Source of the DNA: Verrucomicrobiota bacterium
GTDB taxonomy: Bacteria > Verrucomicrobiota > Verrucomicrobiia > CAIQCK01
Length of the DNA: 64,000 nt
Assembly: GCA_016235595.1 (NCBI GenBank)
Contig: JACRJX010000048.1
Coordinates: 124,001-188,000 of the forward strand
Direction of reading: 5' to 3'
Shown here: piece by piece, positions 7,512 through 15,621 of the stretch
Layout: each line of letters begins with the position of its first letter
How positions within the stretch are numbered: position 1 is the stretch's first letter
Program-made: the position numbers and the translations under genes
The notes under the pieces: generated by a model
The model's database searches: none
The model's input: only the letters and a program-made list of their open reading frames with translations
What the model was told of the DNA's origin: nothing

Positions 7512-7895
7512 ATGCAGATTAACTCCGCAACGGACTTGACCGTGTATCAGAAGGCGTATGCACTGGCGATGCACATCTTCCTTGCGAGCAAGAGATTCCC
7601 ATCCGAGGAACGATATTCGCTGACAGGCCAAATCCGACGCGCGTCACGATCAGTCTGCGTTAACCTTCGGGAAGCTTGGGCCAAGCGACGCTACGAGGCT
7701 CATTTCGTGAGCAAACTCAGCGACTGTGATGGCGAGAACTCGGAAACAGACAGTTGGTTGGATTTTGCCAAGGACTGTGGCTACCTGACTGAAAAAGACT
7801 ACCGTGATCTGAAGGCTGAGAACCGGGAAGTTGGCAAAATGCTGGGCAGCATGGTGAACAGTCCCTCAAAATTCTTGCTGATCTCTGACCTCTGA
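7512..7895 (+). CDS. Four-helix-bundle protein (23S rRNA intervening-sequence / bAvd-like family)
   Basis: 127 residues. ATG at 7512 follows GAGGA at 7501-7505. The sequence has the family's N-terminal pattern (DLTVYQKAYALAMHIF), the central SLTGQIRRASRSVCVNLREAW motif, and helices 3-4 (FVSKLSDCDGENSETDSWLDFA, shown here only in part, followed by DYRDLKAENREVGKMLGSM). Such proteins are encoded in 23S rRNA intervening sequences and as stand-alone genes; relatives (bAvd) bind RNA in diversity-generating retroelements. The function of stand-alone copies is unclear. The stop codon lies inside the right-hand heptamer array. It interrupts an otherwise polysaccharide-dedicated gene run. Confidence 0.85.
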   Translation: MQINSATDLTVYQKAYALAMHIFLASKRFPSEERYSLTGQIRRASRSVCVNLREAWAKRRYEAHFVSKLSDCDGENSETDSWLDFAKDCGYLTEKDYRDLKAENREVGKMLGSMVNSPSKFLLISDL

Positions 7896-7916
7896 TTTCT
7901 GATCTCTGATCTCTGA
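7882..7916 (-). repeat. Right heptamer array of four-helix cassette 1 (5 x 7 bp)
   Basis: Five consecutive heptamers: TCTCTGA, CCTCTGA, TTTCTGA, TCTCTGA, TCTCTGA. They are the reverse complement type of the left array. The gene's TGA stop coincides with the end of unit 2, and the wzm ATG begins five bases after the array. Confidence 0.75.
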
Positions 7917-7921
7917 CTGAC

Positions 7922-8755
7922 ATGGCATCTGTGAAGACTATCATCAGGATTTCCGCCGATCGGCACGAACGACTCCGGCAGTTTCTCGCGGACCTTTGGG
8001 ATTACCGCGAGCTCTTCTGGACGTTCGTGGAACGCGACATCAAGGTGCGTTACAAGCAAACGGCCTTGGGCGTGATATGGGTGGTGTTGCAGCCGCTGCT
8101 GATGACGGCTGTCTTCACTCTCATTTTTGGAAAGCTGGCTGGCATGCCTTCCGAGAAACTGCCCTATGCGGTTTTCGCGCTGTCCGGATTGTTGCCGTGG
8201 AATTTTTTCAGCGGAGCGTTGACGCGTGGCGGTGTCATTTTGGTCAATAGTGCTCAACTGATCTCCAAGGTTTATTTTCCACGGCTGATCATGCCTGTGG
8301 CCAGCGTCATGGGCGGGTTGCTGGACTTCCTGGTCGTCTTCGTGTTCCTGATCGGCCTGATGTTTTTCTACGGTTTGGTGCCGACGGCGGCGGTGATATG
8401 GCTGCCGTTCTTCCTGCTGGTGGCCATCGCAACGGCCTTGGGCGTCAGTTTCTGGCTGTCGGCGTTGAACGTGCGTTACCGCGACGTGAACTACCTGATT
8501 CCATTCATGGCCCAGTTCTGGATGTTTGCCACGCCGGTGGTTTACCCGGCCAGCATGATCCCCGATCGCTGGCGGCTGCTTTACGGTTTGAATCCGATGG
8601 TGGGCGTCGTGGAAGGGTTTCGCTGGGCGTTATTTGGCACAGGCGAGGGACCCGGATGGATGATGCTGGTGTCCATCGTGATGGTGGTCATCCTGTTGAT
8701 CACCGGCATTCTTGTGTTCAGGAAGATGGAACGGACCTTCGCGGATGTGGTGTGA
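7922..8755 (+). CDS. wzm: ABC-2 type polysaccharide export permease (Wzm-like)
   Basis: 277 residues with about six transmembrane helices. The N-terminal cytoplasmic stretch YRELFWTFVERDIKVRYKQT, followed by ALGVIWVVLQPL, is the hallmark of O-antigen/teichoic acid ABC permeases. FRWALFGTG and a final hydrophobic helix close the protein. With the ATPase at 9016 it would export a lipid-linked polysaccharide across the inner membrane. It lies between two heptamer-bounded four-helix genes, one intact and one decayed. The start ATG is only five bases past the repeat array, so translation signals may be affected by the insertion. Confidence 0.9.
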   Translation: MASVKTIIRISADRHERLRQFLADLWDYRELFWTFVERDIKVRYKQTALGVIWVVLQPLLMTAVFTLIFGKLAGMPSEKLPYAVFALSGLLPWNFFSGALTRGGVILVNSAQLISKVYFPRLIMPVASVMGGLLDFLVVFVFLIGLMFFYGLVPTAAVIWLPFFLLVAIATALGVSFWLSALNVRYRDVNYLIPFMAQFWMFATPVVYPASMIPDRWRLLYGLNPMVGVVEGFRWALFGTGEGPGWMMLVSIVMVVILLITGILVFRKMERTFADVV

Positions 8756-8760
8756 GGAAT

Positions 8761-8788
8761 GACGAAGGACCGGAGACCGACGACGGAA
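8761..8788 (+). repeat. Left heptamer array of four-helix cassette 2 (4 x 7 bp)
   Basis: Four heptamers each starting GAC or close to it: GACGAAG, GACCGGA, GACCGAC, GACGGAA. It starts six bases after the wzm stop codon. The inverted counterpart is at 8983-9010. Confidence 0.7.
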
Positions 8789-8794
8789 GAAGAA

Positions 8795-8977
8795 ATGACT
8801 TACAAGTTCGAGAAACTGGAAATTTGTCAAACGGTGGCCTGTCGTCAGATTGCTGTTCGTCGGAAGTTCCTCTTGCCAGCCAACACACAGGCTGCTGACG
8901 ATTGTGCACAGACTCTTTTCGTGAAAATCCAAGCCATGAGAAACGCCTTGGAAAGGAGGGGCGGCGCGAGCAAGTAG
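8795..8977 (+). pseudogene. Four-helix-bundle gene remnant with internal deletion
   Basis: A 60-residue frame starts MTYKFEKLEICQ, the typical start of four-helix-bundle proteins. It jumps to a family-like C-terminal region, TVACRQIAVRRKFL through LFVKIQAMRNALERRG. About half of the usual 115-130 residues is missing from the middle, while both ends are kept in frame. A short protein may still be made, but the bundle cannot be complete. It is bounded by heptamer arrays and sits between wzm and wzt. Confidence 0.7.
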
Positions 8978-8982
8978 CGAAC

Positions 8983-9010
8983 CGTCTTCCGTCCTCTGTC
9001 TTCGGTCTTC
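8983..9010 (-). repeat. Right heptamer array of four-helix cassette 2 (4 x 7 bp)
   Basis: Four heptamers CGTCTTC, CGTCCTC, TGTCTTC, GGTCTTC, exactly 28 bases, complementary in type to 8761-8788. The wzt ATG follows five bases later, the same distance as between the first cassette and wzm. Confidence 0.72.
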
Positions 9011-9015
9011 CAGCC

Positions 9016-10266
9016 ATGTCCTCCTCCATTGCCATCCGCGTCGAAAACCTCGGCAAGCGCTACCGCATCGGCCATTTGCGGAAGCGGCATGACACGTTGC
9101 GCGACCTCATCGCGTCGGCGTTCCGGCGCGGCGACCGTCAGCCATCGGTCACTGAAGACACCATTTGGGCGCTGAAGGATGTCAGCTTCGAGGTGAACCA
9201 GGGTGAAGTTATCGGCATCATCGGTCGCAACGGCGCCGGCAAGAGCACGCTGCTGAAGATCCTCTCGCGCATCACGGACCCGACGGAAGGGTTTGCGGAA
9301 ATCCATGGCCGCTGCAGCAGTCTGCTGGAGGTCGGCACCGGCTTCCATCCGGAACTGACCGGGCGCGAGAACATCTACCTCAATGGCTCCATCCTCGGCA
9401 TGAAGCGCGCCGAGATTGCCGGCAAGTTCGATGAGATCGTCGCCTTCGCCGAAGTCGAGAAGTTCATGGACACGCCCGTGAAGCACTATTCCAGCGGCAT
9501 GTATGTGCGGCTGGCGTTTGCCGTCGCCGCGCATTTGCAGCCAGAGATCTTGCTGGTGGATGAGGTTCTGGCCGTCGGCGACATCGAGTTTCAGAAAAAG
9601 TGCATTGGCAAAATGGAGAGCGTTGCCCGGGAAGGCCGGACCGTGCTGGTGGTCAGCCACAGCATGAGCACCGTCAAAGCCCTGTGCTCCAAGGCCGTAC
9701 TGTTAGATGGCGGTCGAATTACCTCTGTCGGTCCGGTCGATTCTGTAGTTAGCACTTATTGCGGCTGGGTTTCGGTTGCCTCAGCGACCAAAGTCATAAC
9801 CCCTGAAGATCATGATTCAACCGGTGGACGAAAAATAAGGGTTACACGAATCCAATTATTGAACTCAGCGTCAAACCGCTTTGCTGTCTACTGGAAGCAA
9901 CCGATATCGGTGTTAATAGACTTCACGGTGTTTGATAGGGTTGAGGATATCAGTTTTGCGGTCTCTATCCGTTTGTTGGATGGCACATTTGTGTTTGTGT
10001 CGTACAATGATGATTATGGGCGACCAAAGTGGAGTTTTGAACGCGGCCAACACAGCGTACAAGTGACCATTCAGAATGCGCTAAAACCTGGCGTCTATAC
10101 GCTAAATACGGGTGCGCATCAAGGATCCCCCCATCTGAATAACACTTTTAATCTCGACGCGGCTCAGATAGAAGTCTTGGGAGTTTCCAAAGAAGGACAT
10201 GTTGCACCGCCGCTCAACCCGGGCATTATGACGGGCATTGAGTCTGTATTTGATCTCAAAACGTGA
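9016..10266 (+). CDS. wzt: ABC exporter ATPase with C-terminal glycan-binding domain (Wzt-like)
   Basis: 416 residues from the ATG at 9016; earlier in-frame starts lie in the repeat region. Walker A GRNGAGKST is near residue 70, the signature YSSGMYVRLAF near 158 and Walker B ILLVDEVLAVGD near 178, with the family N-terminus RVENLGKRYRIGHL. Residues from about 245 form a beta-rich Wzt C-terminal domain, which in studied systems recognises the terminal modification of the O-polysaccharide. The DNA for this C-terminal part (from about 9700) is noticeably AT-richer than the ATPase part, suggesting that the recognition domain was exchanged together with the downstream methyltransferase gene. Confidence 0.92.
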   Translation: MSSSIAIRVENLGKRYRIGHLRKRHDTLRDLIASAFRRGDRQPSVTEDTIWALKDVSFEVNQGEVIGIIGRNGAGKSTLLKILSRITDPTEGFAEIHGRCSSLLEVGTGFHPELTGRENIYLNGSILGMKRAEIAGKFDEIVAFAEVEKFMDTPVKHYSSGMYVRLAFAVAAHLQPEILLVDEVLAVGDIEFQKKCIGKMESVAREGRTVLVVSHSMSTVKALCSKAVLLDGGRITSVGPVDSVVSTYCGWVSVASATKVITPEDHDSTGGRKIRVTRIQLLNSASNRFAVYWKQPISVLIDFTVFDRVEDISFAVSIRLLDGTFVFVSYNDDYGRPKWSFERGQHSVQVTIQNALKPGVYTLNTGAHQGSPHLNNTFNLDAAQIEVLGVSKEGHVAPPLNPGIMTGIESVFDLKT

Positions 10267-10320
10267 CCCGCGGGTCGTTAACGAGACAGTGCGGGCACTA
10301 GAACTACATCAAGGATACAT

Positions 10321-11805
10321 ATGGACACAAATATATCGGTCAAACAAGTGTTGCAGGATACTCATTCCTTTTACTTGCAGATAAAGAAGGCTTATGAGGC
10401 ATCCGATTACGCGCGGCGGTATCCATTGGGTATTCACTGGATAAGCAATATGGTGGAGTTGTTGGCATTGATACAGAGAGAAACTGATCCAGATGCAAAG
10501 CTGCGAATCATCCAAGAAACCATAATGTATTCAATTAACACAAAAGACGATGATCTCAAGAATAGAATGGTGGATTGGTATATCGAGTATTTCAAATCCC
10601 GCGGAGTCGATGTGTTTGGACTGGATCCGAGTCTTCAGGAGTCGTCATATTCCAACCCGGCAAACTGTGTGGTGCGTGGAGGAAGGCTGTTCGCTCCCGA
10701 TTTCCTGAGAACGGTTATATTGGCTCTCAATGTGCAACGATACTGTGCCTTGCCGAAGGGCAACTTTAACATTCTCGAGCTTGGAGCTGGATATGGCGGC
10801 CTGGCCCGAACATTAAAACTGTTCTTTCCCAAGGCCACTTATGTCATTACGGACATTCCTGAAACACTCTATTTTTCGGCTACGTTTTTGCGGCTGAATT
10901 TCACCGAGGGAAAGTTCTTATACGTGACTGAACCTTCCATGTTACAACAGCCACTCAGCAATTATGACTTCGTGTTTGTGCCGACGATGTTTGCGGAAGG
11001 CTTGCAGAAGGAACGCTTCGAACTATTCTGCAACACGGCTTCTTTAGGTGAGATGAAGAACTCGGTTATTCGATATTGGATGGACTTCGTTCAAAACAAA
11101 ACTACGGTAAAATACTTTTATGGGCTAAACCGTTTTCTAAATACGATCGATCCCGTGACTGAGGAAGCAAGGCTTGATGAGAACTGTTGCTCAGTGTCTT
11201 TTGACAGTTGGTGGCGCATATTGCAGTGGCAGCTGGACCCCCCATTCGCGAGATGTCCCTATCTTGAAACCTTATGCAGTCGTAATCTGGAAATAATCGC
11301 TGAGAGAATGAATAAGGAAGAGCGGAGCGCCGACTCGAATACGAAACGGAGTAAACAACTCATCGAAAGCATCGAGAAACAGGATTGGTTCACCTGTCCC
11401 AGGGTAGACAACTATCGAGTATGCTTTGAGGAGAAGGGTGAGTCGTGGCCGTTAACAAGTACTCGCGCTAGCAACGACTTATCACCAGACCTGACAATGA
11501 ATGGGACACTATTTGCCTTGTGGGAGGCAATACGACTGAATCCTGATTCACACAAGGTGAGCATGATGCTCAGATATCTAAAACTCCTGTCAAGAGGGAC
11601 ACATTTCGAAGAAGAATACTACTATCTCGATCTTTTGAAGACTCTGACGCCGGGGGCCGATGCGCCAGGGTCGTTCAAAAGAGTGCCGGGAGAGTCCGCG
11701 CTGCTGAAACGCATGGTTCACGCTGTGACCACCCGTTCAATGCGCGCTTCAATCAAGCGCAATCTTGAAAGGCTATATCATGGCGATGAGAAGTCATCGC
11801 ATTGA
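10321..11805 (+). CDS. Putative sugar O-methyltransferase
   Basis: 494 residues, no signal peptide. A Rossmann SAM-binding motif ILELGAGYGGLARTLKLFFP is followed by YVITDIPETLYF, the pattern of the putative sugar O-methyltransferase family (TIGR04371-like) found in polysaccharide loci. The last about 100 residues are helical and of unknown role. The gene has low GC, like the 3' part of wzt just upstream, and the pair probably moved together. A terminal methyl group is a known chain-length/export signal in ABC-dependent O-antigens, so this enzyme could place the cap that the Wzt domain reads. That link is inferred from adjacency. Confidence 0.72.
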   Translation: MDTNISVKQVLQDTHSFYLQIKKAYEASDYARRYPLGIHWISNMVELLALIQRETDPDAKLRIIQETIMYSINTKDDDLKNRMVDWYIEYFKSRGVDVFGLDPSLQESSYSNPANCVVRGGRLFAPDFLRTVILALNVQRYCALPKGNFNILELGAGYGGLARTLKLFFPKATYVITDIPETLYFSATFLRLNFTEGKFLYVTEPSMLQQPLSNYDFVFVPTMFAEGLQKERFELFCNTASLGEMKNSVIRYWMDFVQNKTTVKYFYGLNRFLNTIDPVTEEARLDENCCSVSFDSWWRILQWQLDPPFARCPYLETLCSRNLEIIAERMNKEERSADSNTKRSKQLIESIEKQDWFTCPRVDNYRVCFEEKGESWPLTSTRASNDLSPDLTMNGTLFALWEAIRLNPDSHKVSMMLRYLKLLSRGTHFEEEYYYLDLLKTLTPGADAPGSFKRVPGESALLKRMVHAVTTRSMRASIKRNLERLYHGDEKSSH

Positions 11806-11879
11806 AGTGTATTGCGCGTTCAAGACCCCGCACTATGTTTTCAGGTAGAGGGGGTGATGCTTGTCGCAGCAACAGTCTC

Positions 11880-12986
11880 ATGGAAGCGGGAATGGATAAC
11901 CTGGGAATACCTTTTCCCACGCTGGCCAGTTTGCCATCGCCGCCTGCCGGGAAGCGCGGCTGGCCTTGGACAGAGGAAACACCGCCGCTGCCGGCAACCA
12001 TGCCGGATGGACGGCCGTGGCCGAAGTTCACCATCGTTACGCCCAATTATAACTTCGCGGAATTGCTCGAAAAAACAATACGTTCGATCCTTTTGCAGGG
12101 TTATCCAAACCTCGAGTATATCGTGATTGACGGCGGTTCCACTGACGGCAGCGTGGAAGTCATTCGCAAATATGAGAAGTGGATTGCCCGGTGGGTCAGC
12201 GAGCGGGATTCCGGGTCGGAGGAGGCGATCAACAAAGGTTTTCGCGCGGCGACTGGTCACCTTCTTGCATGGCTCGCGTCGGATGATTGCTACACACCCG
12301 GCGCGCTGCGTATCGCAGCGTGGGAACTCAGCAAACGCCCGGATTGTTTCATCATCAACGGGGACGTCAAGATGACCGACCTCGAGGGAAACTGTCTGAG
12401 GATGGAACGCGGAGGCCGGGTTACGCTCGATCGGTTATTGCGATACTGGAACGAGTCTTTCACGCCACCGGCGCCCGGCATCTTTTTCTTGCGAAGCATC
12501 GTGGATGAGATTGGCGTGCTTGACCCAAAACTCTCACGGGCTTCGGATTACGAATACTGGCTGCGCATTATTCAGAAGCATCCGTTTCACAATGTGCCGC
12601 ATGTGTTCGCCGAGTATTGTGTTCATCCCGCCTCGAAGACCGGCCAGGGCTGGGATTCCTTCTTCCCCGAGTGGTTGGCCGTCGGTCGAAGCTACTGGGG
12701 TTCGGCGTGGCATTGGAGGTACTGGCAACTCTGGATTGAGTCCGTTCTCAGCCGATGGTGGCGTTTGAGGAACAGATGGCTGACGGCCAGCTACGAGGCT
12801 TTCTCGAAAGGGAGGCGCCTGCGTTGTCTGATGTGCTTGCTGTTGGCGTTCCTTTTCTCCCCCGGTTACGCCATCGGGGGCGGTGGCTGTGGTCTGACCT
12901 TGCGGGCTTTGATCGGGGAGAAAAACGCCGAGCAAGTGAAGAAATGGCTGAGAAGCAGGAAATGGTATGGCTGTTGGCGGGCCTGA
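11880..12986 (+). CDS. Family 2 glycosyltransferase
   Basis: 368 residues from the ATG at 11880; ATG 11892 is equally possible, and a TTG at 11802 overlapping the previous stop would extend it. GT-A fold motifs are FTIVTPNYNFAELLEKTIRS near residues 50-65, YIVIDGGSTDGSVEVI, and AWLASDD (the DXD-like site). Next come LSRASDYEYWLRI and a C-terminal hydrophobic, probably membrane-associated stretch (LRCLMCLLLAFLF). It should transfer a sugar from a nucleotide donor to the growing lipid-linked glycan at the cytoplasmic face. Donor and acceptor cannot be read from sequence. GC content returns to the level of the rest of the locus here. Confidence 0.85.
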   Translation: MEAGMDNLGIPFPTLASLPSPPAGKRGWPWTEETPPLPATMPDGRPWPKFTIVTPNYNFAELLEKTIRSILLQGYPNLEYIVIDGGSTDGSVEVIRKYEKWIARWVSERDSGSEEAINKGFRAATGHLLAWLASDDCYTPGALRIAAWELSKRPDCFIINGDVKMTDLEGNCLRMERGGRVTLDRLLRYWNESFTPPAPGIFFLRSIVDEIGVLDPKLSRASDYEYWLRIIQKHPFHNVPHVFAEYCVHPASKTGQGWDSFFPEWLAVGRSYWGSAWHWRYWQLWIESVLSRWWRLRNRWLTASYEAFSKGRRLRCLMCLLLAFLFSPGYAIGGGGCGLTLRALIGEKNAEQVKKWLRSRKWYGCWRA

Positions 12987-13020
12987 AATCCTAGTTCACT
13001 TCTTCCCCGTGATGACTGAT

Positions 13021-13046
13021 GGTGGCTGCGCCAAATCGCAGCCACC
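13021..13046 (+). terminator. Strong hairpin between glycosyltransferase and FkbM genes
   Basis: GGTGGCTGCG (13021-13030) and CGCAGCCACC (13037-13046) form a perfect 10-bp stem with a 6-base loop, 35 bases after the glycosyltransferase stop. No T-run follows, so it may be a transcript-stabilising or Rho-related structure. Confidence 0.45.
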
Positions 13047-13143
13047 TGCGATGACGAAAGTGATGGTCCAGTGTGACGGCTGCGGGCGGCGTTCCTAGGT
13101 GGAGAGCGTAACGATTTGTGCCGGTTCAGGAAAGAAGCAGACT

Positions 13144-13878
13144 ATGAAAAAGTTGATTCAATCCATTTTGGGGAAGTTGGGCTATCGACTCGTGCGCTTG
13201 GAGACCACGAAACCCCTTTTGGAGAATTTCTTTTTTGCACTGAAGGCATTGGGGTTCGCACCGAAGCATATCATGGATGTCGGTGCCAACCGGGGTGGCT
13301 GGACGCGGCGGGCGGTGGAATTCTTCCCTGATGCGCGCTACACGCTGGTGGAACCCCAGGATGAGTTGAAAGTCCATATTCAGGATTTGCTTGCGGCAGG
13401 CTACAGGATCCAATGGATCAATGCGGGGGCGGGAGATGCTGCGGGGAATCTCGCATTCACCATCAGCCATCGTGACGACAGCAGCAGTTTTGCGCTTAGT
13501 CGCGAGGAGGCGGACGCATCTGGCTATCCGCAGGTGATCCGGTCCGTGAGGACGCTCAACGAAATCGTCGCCACCACAGGCGCGCCGCTGCCGGAGATGA
13601 TCAAGATTGACGCTGAGGGTTTCGACTTGAAGGTCCTGGCCGGCGCAAGTGATTTGCTTGGCAAGACCGACATCGTGTTCGTTGAGGTGGGTGTGTGCTC
13701 GGGCAAGATTGAGAATTCGATGGCGATGACGGTTTCGCGAATGGCTGAAGCTGGCTATCAGGTGATGGACATTACGGATTTAAATCGAAGCCTGAAACAC
13801 AACGTGCTTTGGCTTTGCGAACTGGCGTTTGTTCGCAAGGGCAGCCACCTGCTGGATAGCATCACTTCCTATGAGTGA
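13144..13878 (+). CDS. FkbM family methyltransferase
   Basis: 244 residues from the ATG at 13144, preceded by AGGAAAG; an in-frame GTG at 13099 lies further upstream. Diagnostic FkbM motifs are IMDVGANRGGWTRRAVEFFP (SAM site, about residues 43-62), YTLVEPQDEL, and IKIDAEGFDLKVLAGA (about 155-170) with VFVEVGV after it. These enzymes O-methylate sugars or other hydroxyl groups in glycans and natural products. Its place among glycosyltransferases supports modification of the exported polysaccharide. Confidence 0.87.
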   Translation: MKKLIQSILGKLGYRLVRLETTKPLLENFFFALKALGFAPKHIMDVGANRGGWTRRAVEFFPDARYTLVEPQDELKVHIQDLLAAGYRIQWINAGAGDAAGNLAFTISHRDDSSSFALSREEADASGYPQVIRSVRTLNEIVATTGAPLPEMIKIDAEGFDLKVLAGASDLLGKTDIVFVEVGVCSGKIENSMAMTVSRMAEAGYQVMDITDLNRSLKHNVLWLCELAFVRKGSHLLDSITSYE

Positions 13879-13919
13879 TCTCCCAGTGCCCGACTGAGGA
13901 TGAGCGAGGAACTGCAGCC

Positions 13920-14759
13920 ATGAGCGACCAAAATCCCAAGGTGTCGGTTGTTATCCCTTGTTACAACATGGGCCAGTATCTGGACGAGGCGGTGAAGTCG
14001 GTATTGGCACAGACGTATCAGGATTTTGAAATCATCATCGTTGATGATGGCTCGACGGATGAAACGACGAAACAGATTCTCTCTTCCTACAACCAGCCCA
14101 AGACGCGGGTGATTCGCACGGCCAATCAAGGTCCGTCGGCAGCCAGAAACACGGGGATTCAACAGGCTCGCGGTGAGTACATCCTCCCGTTAGACGCTGA
14201 CGACAAAGTTGCCAGCCGCTACATGGAAAAAGCGGTAGAAATCCTCGATGCCTCTGAGAATGTCGGTATCGTGACTTGCGAAGCGGAATTGTTCGGTGAT
14301 GAAGCCGGTAAATGGACGATGCCCGCATACTCGTTCCCGCGAATCCTGTTGGAGAACCTGATCGTTGAACCCTCATTTTTCCGAATCGAAGATTACCGAA
14401 AAACCAAGGGCTATAATCCGAATATGATTTACAGCCACGAGGACCATGATCTGTGGCTGTCCATCATTGAATTGGGCCGGTCGGTGTACCGAATCCCAGA
14501 GGTGGGTTATTATTACCGGCGCCGGGCCGGATCGAGAGACGCCCTGATGAATGCGGAACGACGAGTTCATTGCTTCACCAATCTTTTCCATAACCACCAG
14601 GCACTCTACGAGTCGAACATAGACCACGTCTTCCGTTGTATCGAAGACTTGCGCGACGAACTAAAGAAGACACGACTGGAGTTGTTGCATATCAAAAGCC
14701 GCCGGCTGTTCAAGTTATTGGACCGTTGGTGGCGTTTGCGGGAGCGACTGGGAATCTGA
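13920..14759 (+). CDS. Family 2 glycosyltransferase
   Basis: 279 residues from the ATG at 13920. Clear GT-A motifs: VSVVIPCYNMGQYLDEAVKS, FEIIIVDDGSTDETTKQIL, GPSAARNTGIQQARGEYILP and the metal site LDADD near residue 98. HEDHDLWLSIIELG contains the catalytic-base region of GT2 enzymes. The C-terminal end is basic and helical (KKTRLELLHIKSRRLFKLLD). It probably adds a sugar during assembly of the locus glycan. It follows the FkbM gene in the same direction with a 41-base gap. Confidence 0.9.
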   Translation: MSDQNPKVSVVIPCYNMGQYLDEAVKSVLAQTYQDFEIIIVDDGSTDETTKQILSSYNQPKTRVIRTANQGPSAARNTGIQQARGEYILPLDADDKVASRYMEKAVEILDASENVGIVTCEAELFGDEAGKWTMPAYSFPRILLENLIVEPSFFRIEDYRKTKGYNPNMIYSHEDHDLWLSIIELGRSVYRIPEVGYYYRRRAGSRDALMNAERRVHCFTNLFHNHQALYESNIDHVFRCIEDLRDELKKTRLELLHIKSRRLFKLLDRWWRLRERLGI

Positions 14760-14775
14760 CAAGGCTCGCGGCATC

Positions 14776-15597
14776 GTGGAGACGAACAGAACCAAACGAT
14801 CCGTTGCGGTGGTGACGCCGATCTGGCGTTTGCCGCTGTTGCCCGAGGAAGAGATTTCCCTGCGGCACCTGCAACATTATCTTTCGGATTACGAGAGAAT
14901 CATCGTCGCGCCTCAGGGTCTCGCGCTGGATTTTCCCGGCTTCAAGATTCGTCGTTTTGAGCGGGATTGTTTTGTGGACACGGACAGTTACAGCCGGTTG
15001 ATGCTATCGTCCCGGTTCTATCGCCAGTTCGCCGATTTCGATTACATCTTGGTCTACCAACTCGATTGTCTGGTGTTCAGCAACGACCTGCAATCGTGGT
15101 GCGAGAAGGGCTGGGACTACGTTGGCGCGCCATGGTTCAAGGGCTATCGGGATAACACGGCGGAAGGGTTTTGGGCCGTTGGCAACGGAGGGCTGTCACT
15201 GCGCCGGGTGAAGGCGTTTCGAAGGGTGCTTGCTTCCAAGCGGCTGGCAGAGCCGCCTGAGGTTCGCGGCCAGCAGACACGCCTTTTCAAAAGGTCACCG
15301 CGGCTGAGGGCTGCGGCCTGTAGACTCAAGACCCTGTTGCACCGTTTTGGCTGGCGCAACGATCTGAAATGGTTCCTTTCGCGCTATCGGCGGAACGAAG
15401 ATGTCTTTTGGTCGTTCGAGGCGGCAAAATGGGATCCGGAATTCCGCATACCATCACCGGCTGAGGCGGTCGGTTTTTCCTTTGAGTATGCACCGCGGTA
15501 TTGTCGCGAGCGAAACTCAGGGAAGCTGCCCTTTGGATGTCACGCTTGGTATAAGATCGACCGGAGTTTTTGGGATTCTCACCTTCTGAAGAAGTAA
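14776..15597 (+). CDS. DUF5672 family protein, probable glycosyltransferase
   Basis: 273 residues starting at a GTG 16 bases after the previous stop. Motifs typical of DUF5672 are present: FDYILVYQLDCLVFSNDLQS, CEKGWDYVGAPWF, and GNGGLSLRRVKAF, all in the order seen in this family of GT-like proteins. A late FGCHAWYKID segment also fits. The QLD triad resembles a GT-A DXD equivalent. The family occurs almost only in polysaccharide loci; the sugar transferred is unknown. Confidence 0.8.
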   Translation: METNRTKRSVAVVTPIWRLPLLPEEEISLRHLQHYLSDYERIIVAPQGLALDFPGFKIRRFERDCFVDTDSYSRLMLSSRFYRQFADFDYILVYQLDCLVFSNDLQSWCEKGWDYVGAPWFKGYRDNTAEGFWAVGNGGLSLRRVKAFRRVLASKRLAEPPEVRGQQTRLFKRSPRLRAAACRLKTLLHRFGWRNDLKWFLSRYRRNEDVFWSFEAAKWDPEFRIPSPAEAVGFSFEYAPRYCRERNSGKLPFGCHAWYKIDRSFWDSHLLKK

Positions 15598-15621
15598 CCG
15601 TCGGAGACAACGAAACAACGT

